A stretch of 64,000 nucleotides of DNA. Origin: Streptomyces virginiae. Its GTDB lineage: Bacteria; Actinomycetota; Actinomycetes; Streptomycetales; Streptomycetaceae. The stretch lies in contig NZ_JOAK01000004.1 of NCBI RefSeq assembly GCF_000720455.1, forward strand, positions 256,512 through 320,511, read 5' to 3'. Numbering within the stretch: the stretch's first letter is position 1; the number at the start of each line of letters is the position of its first letter. Below the pieces are notes generated by a model that saw nothing but the letters and a program-made list of their open reading frames with translations, searched no databases and was not told where the DNA came from. Positions 32,976 to 40,986 of this stretch are shown here, in pieces. The translations under genes were made by a program, and so were the position numbers.

Positions 32976-34796
32976 TCATCCGGCCGGTTCCGGATCCCGT
33001 GGGGGAATTTCGGGGACGGCCAGGAACGGCAGCCTCAGCGCGCCGAACGCGTCCTTGGGGACGGCCGGCCGGACCGGTTCCACCGCGTCCAGGCGGGCGT
33101 AGGCGGCGCCCTGTTCGGGGCGCGGGTCCCGCTCGCCCTTGTTCGGCCAGTACGACATCGCCCGCTCCGCCTGGGCGGTGATCGTCAGCGACGGGTTGAC
33201 CCCCAGGTTCGCGGAGACGGCCGCGCCGTCGACCACCGAGATGCCCGGATGTCCGTAGAGCCGGTGGTACGGGTCCACCACGCCCTCCTCCTCGGACGCC
33301 CCGATCGGGCAGCCGCCGAGGAAGTGCGCGGTCAGCGGGGTCCCCATCAGCTCGCCGATGTTGCTGCCCGGGAAGCCGTTGATCTCCTCGGCCAGCAGGG
33401 TCGCGGCCTGCGTGGCCTCCGCGATCTGCACCGGGTTCGGGGCGCCGTGCCCCTGGCGGGCGGTGAGCAGGCCCTTCCCGATCCCGCCCGGCTTGCGGTA
33501 CGTGGTCAGCGAGTTGTCCAGGGACTGCATCACCAGGCCGATGATGGTCCGCTCCGACCAGCGCCGGTTCGACAGCGACCTGGCCAGCTGCACCGGGTGC
33601 CGCACGGTCCTGGCGAGCCAGCCGCGGACCCGGTGGGCGCTGTGGGGGACCTGCAGGACGGTCATGAACCCCATGGCGTTGGAGCCCTTGCCGTAGCGGA
33701 CGGGCTCGATGTGGGTGTCGGCGTTGGGGTGCACCGAAGAGGTGATCGCCACGCCGCGGGTGAAGTCGGCCCTCTGCTCCTCGCCGGGGCCCGCGCCGCG
33801 CCGCCTGCGGTAGCGGCGGTCGTCGGTCTGGGCGCCGATGATGCCCTCGGAGTTGGTCCGGGTCAGCTCCCCGAGCCGCTGCGACAGGCGCGGCAGCTCA
33901 CCACGGTCCTTCATGGTGTGCAGCAGGGTCTGCGTGCCGTACGTGCCCGCCGCGACGACCACGTACCGGCAGCGCAGCACCTTCGCCTTCCCGCGGCGGC
34001 GGCCGTCGGTGGGCACGGTGCGGACGCGGTGGCCGCCGTCCGGGTGCTCGGACAGGGCGGTGACGGTCGTCATGGGGTGGATGACGGCGCCGGCCCGCTC
34101 GGCCAGGTGCAGGTAGTTCTCGTTCAGGGTGTTCTTCGCGCCGTGCCGGCAGCCGGTCATGCACTCGCCGCACTCGGTGCAGGCCTTGCGGGCGGGGCCG
34201 GCGCCGCCGAAGTACGGGTCGGCGCTCTCCTCGCCGGGCCGGACCCGGCAGGTGCCCGCGGCGTCCTCGCCGTCGCCGAAGAACACGCCGACCGGGGCCA
34301 TGTGGAAGGAGTCCCCGACGCCCATCTTCTCGGCGGCCGCCTTCAGGTGGACGTCGGAGGGCGTCATGGTCGGGTTGAGGCGCACCCCGAGCATCCGCTT
34401 GGCCTGGTCGTAGTAGGGGGCGAGTTCCTCGCGCCAGTCGGTGATGGACGCCCACTGCCGGTCCTGGAAGAAGGCTTCCGGCGGCACGTACAGGGTGTTG
34501 GCGTAGTTGAGCGAGCCGCCGCCCACGCCGGCGCCCGCGAGCACCATGACGTTGCCGAGCACGTGGATCCGCTGGATCCCGTACAGCCCGAGCGCCGGCG
34601 CCCACAGGTAGTTGCGCAGGTCCCAGCTGTTCTTGGGCAGGCTCTCGCGGGTGAAGCGGCGCCCTGCCTCCAGGACACCGACCCGGTACCCCTTCTCGGT
34701 GAGGCGCAGGGCCGAGACCGCCCCTCCGAAGCCGGACCCGATGACGATGACGTCGTAGTCGTAGGCGTCGTCGCCGGATGCGTCGTCGTGCGACAC
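32976..34796 (-). CDS. GMC-family flavin oxidoreductase (cholesterol-oxidase-like)
   Basis: A 606-residue flavoprotein. The ADP-binding motif is VIVIGSGFGGAVSALRL with VGVLEAGRR, and the C-terminal GMC half has FLGGCPIG and VVDGAAVSANLGVNPSLTI. A Cys-rich insertion CTECGECMTGCRHGAKNTL is seen also in mycobacterial ChoD-like proteins. It probably oxidises a sterol or other alcohol using FAD; there is no signal peptide. The GTG at 34794-34796 is preceded by GAGGAGG. It starts 10 bp after the stop of the aldehyde dehydrogenase gene, so the two form an operon. Confidence 0.85.
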   Translation of the reverse strand: MSHDDASGDDAYDYDVIVIGSGFGGAVSALRLTEKGYRVGVLEAGRRFTRESLPKNSWDLRNYLWAPALGLYGIQRIHVLGNVMVLAGAGVGGGSLNYANTLYVPPEAFFQDRQWASITDWREELAPYYDQAKRMLGVRLNPTMTPSDVHLKAAAEKMGVGDSFHMAPVGVFFGDGEDAAGTCRVRPGEESADPYFGGAGPARKACTECGECMTGCRHGAKNTLNENYLHLAERAGAVIHPMTTVTALSEHPDGGHRVRTVPTDGRRRGKAKVLRCRYVVVAAGTYGTQTLLHTMKDRGELPRLSQRLGELTRTNSEGIIGAQTDDRRYRRRRGAGPGEEQRADFTRGVAITSSVHPNADTHIEPVRYGKGSNAMGFMTVLQVPHSAHRVRGWLARTVRHPVQLARSLSNRRWSERTIIGLVMQSLDNSLTTYRKPGGIGKGLLTARQGHGAPNPVQIAEATQAATLLAEEINGFPGSNIGELMGTPLTAHFLGGCPIGASEEEGVVDPYHRLYGHPGISVVDGAAVSANLGVNPSLTITAQAERAMSYWPNKGERDPRPEQGAAYARLDAVEPVRPAVPKDAFGALRLPFLAVPEIPPRDPEPAG

Positions 34797-34806
34797 GGAT
34801 ACCTCC

Positions 34807-36438
34807 TCAGCGCAGTCGGAGAGCCTTCATGACCTGGAGGCTTCGGGTCATGAACGCCGCGTACTTCTCGTCGTCCATGCCCAACGAGGGCGCCATCGGG
34901 AGCAGCCGCTGGTGGGCGACGGTCTGGGCCTCGGTGTACTTGAGGATGCCCTCGGAGCCGTGGCGGCGGCCGAGGCCGGAGTCCTTCATGCCGCCCATGG
35001 GGGCCTGGGCGCTGCCGTAGGCGGGGGCGTAGCCCTCGTTGATGTTGACGGTGCCGGTGCGCAGGCGGGCGGCGACGGAGTGGCCGCGGCGGGCGTCCTT
35101 GGTCCAGACGCTGGAGTTGAGGCCGTAGGCGGTGGCGTTGGCCTCCGCGATCGCCTGCTCCTCGTCGGTGAAGCGGTAGACGGAGACGACGGGGCCGAAG
35201 GTCTCCTCGCCGCACACCGCCATGGGGGCCTCGACGCCGTCGAGGATGGTGGGCTCGTAGAAGAGCGGGCCGATGTCGGGGCGGGCGGTGCCGCCGGCGA
35301 CGAGGGTGGCGCCCTTGGCGACGGCCTCGTCCACGTGCCGGGTCACGGTCTCCAGCTGGCGCTCGCCGACCAGCGATCCCATGTCGGCGCCGTAGGCGAG
35401 GGAGGCGCCGAGCCGCATGGCCCTGGTACGGGCGGCGAACCGCTCGACGAAGGCGTCGGCGATCGAGGCGTGGACGTAGAGCCGCTCGATGGAGATGCAC
35501 AGCTGGCCGGCGGAGGAGAAGCAGGCGCGGACGGCGCCCGCGGCGGCCTTCTCGATGTCGGCGTCGTGCAGGACGAGCATGGCGTTCTTGCCGCCGAGTT
35601 CGAGGGAGACCCCGACGAGGCGGTCGGCGGCGCCCCGGGCGACCTCGCGGCCGGTCCGGGTGGAGCCGGTGAAGGAGACGTAGTCGGCGTGGCGGACCAC
35701 CTCGGGGCCGACGACGGGACCCTCGCCGAGGACGATCTGGAAGACCTCGGCGGGCAGCCCGGCCTCGATCAGCAGGTCGCGTGCCCACAGGGCGGTCAGC
35801 GCGGTCTCGGTGTCGGGCTTCATGACGAGCGCGTTGCCCGCGACGAAGGCCGGCAGGGCGTCGCCGACGGACAGTTCGAGGGGGTAGTTCCAGGGGGCGA
35901 TCTGGCCGACGACCCCGCGCGGCTGGCGCAGCTCGGTCACCTTGGTGAGGGTGGGCATCGCGCCCGTGTGGCCCTTGGGGCGCAGGTACGAGGGCGCCCT
36001 GCGGCCGTAGTGGCGGGCGGACACGGCGACGGCCTGGACCTCCTCGTGGGCGTGCAGGCGGGCCTTGCCGGTCTCCAGCTGGATCAGGTCGAGGACCTCG
36101 GCCTGCCGGGCCAGGACCAGGTCGTGGAAGCGGAGCAGGACGGCAGCCCGCTTGCGTACGGGGACGGCGGCCCAGGCGGGCTGCGCGGCGCGGGCCCGTT
36201 CGAAGGCCTCGGCGACGTCCTCGGGGGTGGCCTCGGGCAGCTCCGCCAGCCGGTCCCCGGTGAAGGGGGTGTGGTTGGCGGTGCGGCCGGAACCGATCAC
36301 TCCGCGGGTCAGCCGGGCGACCAGGTCGGGGGTCACCACGTCGGCGGCGGTGCGGGCACCGGCCGGGGCCGGGGCGACCGGGTTGGTGGGCTGCGGTGCG
36401 GTCCGGAGGGGGGCGGCTGGGGCCTGCGAGTCCGTCAT
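34807..36438 (-). CDS. Succinate-semialdehyde dehydrogenase-type aldehyde dehydrogenase
   Basis: A 543-residue ALDH-superfamily enzyme. Catalytic residues are present: Glu in LELGGKNAM and the nucleophile Cys in SSAGQLCIS. PWNYPLELSVGDALPAF and FTGSTRTGREVARGA are NAD(P)-binding. Overall it resembles the actinobacterial GabD2-type succinate-semialdehyde dehydrogenase (NADP-dependent), which would feed succinate into the TCA cycle. An N-terminal ~35-residue Pro/Ala extension is extra. ATG 36436-36438. It is the first gene of an operon with the GMC oxidoreductase; an alcohol-to-aldehyde-to-acid pathway is a reasonable inference. Confidence 0.88.
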   Translation of the reverse strand: MTDSQAPAAPLRTAPQPTNPVAPAPAGARTAADVVTPDLVARLTRGVIGSGRTANHTPFTGDRLAELPEATPEDVAEAFERARAAQPAWAAVPVRKRAAVLLRFHDLVLARQAEVLDLIQLETGKARLHAHEEVQAVAVSARHYGRRAPSYLRPKGHTGAMPTLTKVTELRQPRGVVGQIAPWNYPLELSVGDALPAFVAGNALVMKPDTETALTALWARDLLIEAGLPAEVFQIVLGEGPVVGPEVVRHADYVSFTGSTRTGREVARGAADRLVGVSLELGGKNAMLVLHDADIEKAAAGAVRACFSSAGQLCISIERLYVHASIADAFVERFAARTRAMRLGASLAYGADMGSLVGERQLETVTRHVDEAVAKGATLVAGGTARPDIGPLFYEPTILDGVEAPMAVCGEETFGPVVSVYRFTDEEQAIAEANATAYGLNSSVWTKDARRGHSVAARLRTGTVNINEGYAPAYGSAQAPMGGMKDSGLGRRHGSEGILKYTEAQTVAHQRLLPMAPSLGMDDEKYAAFMTRSLQVMKALRLR

Positions 36439-36541
36439 GCCGGTGAGCGTATTGCGCCCGGCAGCCTTTGGGTACCCGCCGGTAACCGGATTTTGCCTTT
36501 TCCGCCAGTGATCGCTGGCAGGATGCCCTGATCGGTGCCGG

Positions 36542-38185
36542 TCAGGACTTCTTGGCGGGTGGCTCCCAGCCGCTGAGCACGACGTCGAACTGCTGCTCGG
36601 TCGTGGCCCAGCTCGCGACCGGGCTGGAGATGTAGATCGCGTACTCCGTGCCGTCCGGGGCGACGTACATCTGCTCCTTGGCCCGGCGCGGACCCGGGTG
36701 GGTCTGCTTCTCCGTATAGGTGAAGTCCCAGAGCGCGGCCCGGGTGCTGTCCCGGAAGGTGTTCTGGTTCAGCCGCACCTTCCTGTAGTCCGTCCGCTTC
36801 GCCACCTGCTTCTCCAGGTCGGTCAGGTGCTCCAACGGAGTCCCGTAGTCCGGGGTGGAGTCGGCGGCGATCCGGATGAAGTGCTTGCCGTCGTCCGGGG
36901 TGTAGTCGATCTGGTCGCCGTTCGCCTTGCGCGTCCAGCCCTCCGGGACGAAGAGGGTGAAGCCGGCGAGCGGGTCGACGACCTTGGTGTAGCCGGCCGG
37001 AGGGGCCGCCGCCTGCGGCTTGCCCTCGTCGCCGGACTGGCCGCCCGTCGAGCTGGTGACCCGGTCCTGGCCGCCGTCCGCCCCCGAATCGCCGGTGAAC
37101 TTGAGGATCCCGAAGACACCGCCGCCGCCGAGCAGCGCGGCCACCAGGGCCACCACCGCGGCGCGCTTGAGCCAGCCGCCGTCGCGGTCGGCGGGCACGG
37201 GCGCGGCCACCGTCCCTGACACCGCCGGCTCCGGAAGCGGCGCCGTCTGCGCGACCTCCTCGTGCGGGGCCGGCTCCTCCGGCCGCTCCTGCGCCGGGGC
37301 GAGCTCCTCGGAGGTGACCGCACGCGTCGGCACGTACGCGTGCGCCGCCTTCGGCTCGCGGCCCTCCATCGCCTCCAGCAGCATCCGCTCGGCCTCCTCC
37401 GCCGAGGGCCGCTCCGTCGGATCCTTGCGCAGCAGGGCGGTGATCACCGGGCCCAGCGCCCCGGCCTGGCGCAGCGCGGGCGGCTCGTCGTTGACGACGG
37501 CCTGCATGCTGGAGATGGGCGACGTACGGCGGAACGGCGAGCGCGCCTCGACCGCCGTGTAGAGGGTGGCGCCCAGCGACCACAGGTCCGAGGACGGGTC
37601 GGGGATGCCGCCGGTGACCCGCTCGGGCGCCAGGTAGTCGATCGAGCCGACGATCTCGCCGGTGCGCGTGATGGACGAGTCGCCCTCGATCGCGGCGATG
37701 CCGAAGTCGGTGAGCAGCACCCGGCCGTCCTTGGCGAGGAGCACGTTGCCCGGCTTCACGTCCCGGTGCAGCACGCCGACCGCGTGTGCGGCGCGCAGCG
37801 CGCCCAGCACGTGCAGCCCGATCCGGGCCGCCTCGCGCGGCTCGATCCGTCCGGCCGCCTTGGCCGCGTCGGCGAGGGAGGGACCGTCGATGTACTCCAT
37901 GACGATCCACGGCCGGTCGTCGTGCTCCAGCACGTCGTGGACGGTGACCACCGCCGGGTGCTGGATCCGGGCCGCGGCCCGCGCCTCCTTCTGCGTCCGG
38001 GCGTGCATGACGTCCCGGTCGGCCTGGGTGACGTACAGACCCGCCGTCAGTTCCTTGACCGCGACGGTCCGGTGGAGCAGCTCGTCATGCGCGCGCCACA
38101 CCTTTCCCATACCGCCCCGGCCGATCGGCTCGACGAGCCTGTACCGGCCCGCCAGCACGGCGCCCCCACCTGTCTGCTGTTCCAC
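36542..38185 (-). CDS. Receptor-type Ser/Thr protein kinase (PknB-like)
   Basis: A 547-residue kinase with all catalytic motifs: glycine loop GRGGMGKVW, VAVK Lys44, HRDVKPGN (140-147), DFG (160-162) and APE (YLAPERV). A juxtamembrane Pro/Glu region leads to a TM helix at 341-362, and the extracellular part (~365-547) is a compact domain that ends in a GWEPPAKKS tail. The same kind of C-terminal domain (AGFTLFVPEGW..., DYTPDDGKHFIRI) occurs in the next two kinases. It should be a membrane sensor kinase. It follows the pseudokinase gene on the same strand after 125 bp. Confidence 0.95.
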   Translation of the reverse strand: MEQQTGGGAVLAGRYRLVEPIGRGGMGKVWRAHDELLHRTVAVKELTAGLYVTQADRDVMHARTQKEARAAARIQHPAVVTVHDVLEHDDRPWIVMEYIDGPSLADAAKAAGRIEPREAARIGLHVLGALRAAHAVGVLHRDVKPGNVLLAKDGRVLLTDFGIAAIEGDSSITRTGEIVGSIDYLAPERVTGGIPDPSSDLWSLGATLYTAVEARSPFRRTSPISSMQAVVNDEPPALRQAGALGPVITALLRKDPTERPSAEEAERMLLEAMEGREPKAAHAYVPTRAVTSEELAPAQERPEEPAPHEEVAQTAPLPEPAVSGTVAAPVPADRDGGWLKRAAVVALVAALLGGGGVFGILKFTGDSGADGGQDRVTSSTGGQSGDEGKPQAAAPPAGYTKVVDPLAGFTLFVPEGWTRKANGDQIDYTPDDGKHFIRIAADSTPDYGTPLEHLTDLEKQVAKRTDYRKVRLNQNTFRDSTRAALWDFTYTEKQTHPGPRRAKEQMYVAPDGTEYAIYISSPVASWATTEQQFDVVLSGWEPPAKKS

Positions 38186-38310
38186 GAATTCCCGCCGCTC
38201 TCTGCACTTCAGGCCAGATTACGGAGCCCACGGGGGCTGTCGGAACCGCCCGGGCGCCGAAAGACGGCACTGTGACGCAATCGCCGTACTGATCGGTCGT
38301 CAATATCCGC

Positions 38311-40908
38311 TCATCCGCCCGCCTTGTAACTCGCCGTGGCCTTCTCGAAGACTTCGGTGACCTTGGTCTGTTCGTCCTCCGGACCGGTCACCAGGACGAC
38401 GTGGTAACTGCCGCCCAGCGCGACGACGAAGTTGCGGGCGAAGACGTTGCGACCGGTCCCGTCGATCCACGTGTAGCGTCCCGTGGCCCGCAGTTGCTGC
38501 CCGACCCTGGTGGTCTTCACGTCCCCGACGGTCGACCAGGTGGAGGTCCGGTACGGCGTCAGCTCCGGCTCCTTGTCCTTCTGGTACGCCGCCGGGTCCG
38601 GATTGCCCTCGACCTTGTCCCGGCCGGGGACCACCGTCAGCACGAACGCCCCGTCGGTGTAACGCACCTGGCCCGCCTCGTTGATCCCGCGGCGCTCCCA
38701 GCCCTCGGGGACGGCGATCTCGAAGTGCTCCGGGTCCTGCTGGGTGGTGTAGCCGGGCGGGGCGGGCGCGGGGGCGGCCTGCGAGGCCGCGGGCCCGGTC
38801 GTCTGCGGCGCGGGCCTGGACTCGGGCGTACCGGACGGGACCTGGGACGGGTTCGGCGGCGAGGAGGCGTGCGCGGTGGCCTCGCCGGGGCCGTCCTGCT
38901 CCTGCGGGACACCGGCCCGGGGCATGAACAGCATCGCGTACGCGACGGCTCCGGCGAGGAGGACCAGGATGCCGACGAGCAGGGTCCGGCCGAGCGCGCG
39001 CGGCCTGCGGGCGGCCGTGGGGTTGCGGTGGCGCCCGTGGACCTCGCCGCGACGGCGTACGACGGGCAGCCGCGCCGGATCCGCCTCGGGCATCGGGAGC
39101 ACGCCGAGCCCGGCGTCCGGCTCGGGAGCGGACCGTACGAGCGAGCGCAGCCAGCCGCGCAGCTCCTCGAAGTCGGGCCGCTCTGTGGGGTCCTGGCGCA
39201 GCAGGGACTCCACGACCGGGCGCAGCGCGCCGCATTCCTCGGCGAAGGCGGGCGGCTCGGCGCAGACCATCTCGACGAGCTCGGCGACGCTGTCCTCGGG
39301 GTACGGGGCGTGGCCCTGCACGGCGCGGTAGAGCAGCGCGCCGAGCGCCCAGAGGTCGGTGGCGGGCCCGACGGGCGCGGCCAGCTGCCAGTGCCCGTGC
39401 ACGGGGCCGGCCTGTTCGGGGGCCCACCGCTCGGTGACCGCGCCGACCACGGCCATCCGCGTGTGCCGGGCCCGCTCGGCGTCGAGCCCGGTCCAGGGGG
39501 CCGACGGGGGGCGCTGCGGGGCCGGTTGCGGGGTCGGTTGTGGGGTCGGGGACGGGAGCGGGAGAGGCCCGCCGGGCGCCGGGCGCCCCGGAGGCTCGGC
39601 CTGGCGGTAGCCCTGCGGCAGCGCGAGCTGCGCGGGCAGGGCGGGCGCGGCCGGCGGGTCGGCCCGGCCCCACCCCGGCGGCGTAGGGGCGGGCGGGTGC
39701 TGGTCCGCGGGCTCCGGCCCGGGCCTCGGCGCGGGCTCGGGTCCGGGCCGGCGCTCGCGCTCGGGCAGCGACGCGCGTTCCGGCTCCGTTGCCGGCTCCG
39801 GCTCCGGTTGGGCCGGGCGGCGCGGGGTCGCGCCGTGCCAGGCGCCACCGGTCCGGGCCTCCGGTCCGCCGTACGGGTAGGAGTACCCCTGCGGGAGGGT
39901 CGATCCCGCGGGCCTGCGCTCGGTCGCGGCGCCGGAACCCGGTCCCGCCTCGATCGCGGCAGGGGCAGCGCTCCCGCCGGCGGCTTCGGCCTTGCGCTGC
40001 TCGGTGACCCGGGCGGCCGCCGCCCGCGCCCCCGCCCGGTAGGCGGCGATGACCCCGGCGCGCGCGGCGGCCTGGAGGTCGGGCCCGTCCTGCGGCCGGC
40101 CGGGGGTGATGTGATCGGTGTAGCGCGGCCCGGTGTCGTAGCCGGGGGCCACGAGCGGCGCGTACCCGCCGTCGCCGGGCGCGCCGGGCCCCCCGGCCGG
40201 GGTGATCACAGGAGCCGGAACCGCAGGGGCCGGCACGGGAGGAGCCGGAACCGCAGGGGCCGTTACGGGAGGAGCCGGTAACGGGGCGGGGGCGGGGCCG
40301 GCACCCCAGCGCTCGTCGGGACCGGGGTCGTCGGTGCGGGGGACGGGGTCGTACCCGCAGAGGGCCTCCTCCGCGGCGCCGGCCGCCAGGCCCGTCAGTA
40401 CGACGCGGCCGTCCTCGCACACCAACACCGTGCGGACGGTGATGTTCCGGTGGGTCCAGCCGTGCGCGTGCAGCACCCGCAGCGCGGTGAGCACGTCCGA
40501 CGCCACCTCAGCCGCCCGGTACGGGGTGAGGGGTTCGTCGGCGATCAGCGCGGCCAGCGGCCTGGCCGGGACGAGTTCGCTCACTATCCACAGCGACTCG
40601 CCCTCGGCGAACACGTCGAAGACCTGGTCCAGCCGGGGGTGGTCGGGAATCGAGGCCGCGGCCTGCGCCGCCTCGATCGCGCGCCGCACGGCCGGCAGGT
40701 CGGCGGGAGCGCGGCGCGCCGCCGGGACGGCCAGGGGCCCGTCGACCAGCTCGGCGTCCACGACTTCCGGCAACGGCACCTGCCGTACCAGGACTTCCTG
40801 TCCGCTGCGCGTGTCGAAGGCCCGGGTCTCGACCAGCTCGTACTCGTCGGACGGCGGCAGGGGCAGGCGGTAGCGGCCGGCCAGGATCCGGCCCGCGTAC
40901 TCCTCCAC
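38311..40908 (-). CDS. Receptor-type pseudokinase with insertion in the activation region
   Basis: A PknB-type protein of 865 residues that has lost its catalytic residues. The VAIK Lys is replaced (VLVRQV, 39-44), HRD is HRN (153-155; catalytic Asp to Asn), and DFG is replaced by TGL (172-174). A Pro/Ala-rich insertion of ~300 residues (about 185-475) separates this point from the APE (496-498) and DLW (518-520) motifs. A TM helix at ~641-661 and a C-terminal domain like those of its neighbours (YTTQQDPEHFEIAVPEGW) follow. It is flanked by two intact kinases, so it probably acts as their regulator or scaffold. Kinase activity is very unlikely, although the fold is kept. Confidence 0.88.
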   Translation of the reverse strand: MEEYAGRILAGRYRLPLPPSDEYELVETRAFDTRSGQEVLVRQVPLPEVVDAELVDGPLAVPAARRAPADLPAVRRAIEAAQAAASIPDHPRLDQVFDVFAEGESLWIVSELVPARPLAALIADEPLTPYRAAEVASDVLTALRVLHAHGWTHRNITVRTVLVCEDGRVVLTGLAAGAAEEALCGYDPVPRTDDPGPDERWGAGPAPAPLPAPPVTAPAVPAPPVPAPAVPAPVITPAGGPGAPGDGGYAPLVAPGYDTGPRYTDHITPGRPQDGPDLQAAARAGVIAAYRAGARAAAARVTEQRKAEAAGGSAAPAAIEAGPGSGAATERRPAGSTLPQGYSYPYGGPEARTGGAWHGATPRRPAQPEPEPATEPERASLPERERRPGPEPAPRPGPEPADQHPPAPTPPGWGRADPPAAPALPAQLALPQGYRQAEPPGRPAPGGPLPLPSPTPQPTPQPAPQRPPSAPWTGLDAERARHTRMAVVGAVTERWAPEQAGPVHGHWQLAAPVGPATDLWALGALLYRAVQGHAPYPEDSVAELVEMVCAEPPAFAEECGALRPVVESLLRQDPTERPDFEELRGWLRSLVRSAPEPDAGLGVLPMPEADPARLPVVRRRGEVHGRHRNPTAARRPRALGRTLLVGILVLLAGAVAYAMLFMPRAGVPQEQDGPGEATAHASSPPNPSQVPSGTPESRPAPQTTGPAASQAAPAPAPPGYTTQQDPEHFEIAVPEGWERRGINEAGQVRYTDGAFVLTVVPGRDKVEGNPDPAAYQKDKEPELTPYRTSTWSTVGDVKTTRVGQQLRATGRYTWIDGTGRNVFARNFVVALGGSYHVVLVTGPEDEQTKVTEVFEKATASYKAGG

Positions 40909-40986
40909 ATCGCCTCCCCCGAGTGCGGCGGGCCCCCCAGGGCCCCGCTGACACGATACGTCGACAGGGGCGCCTGCGTCCCGGGG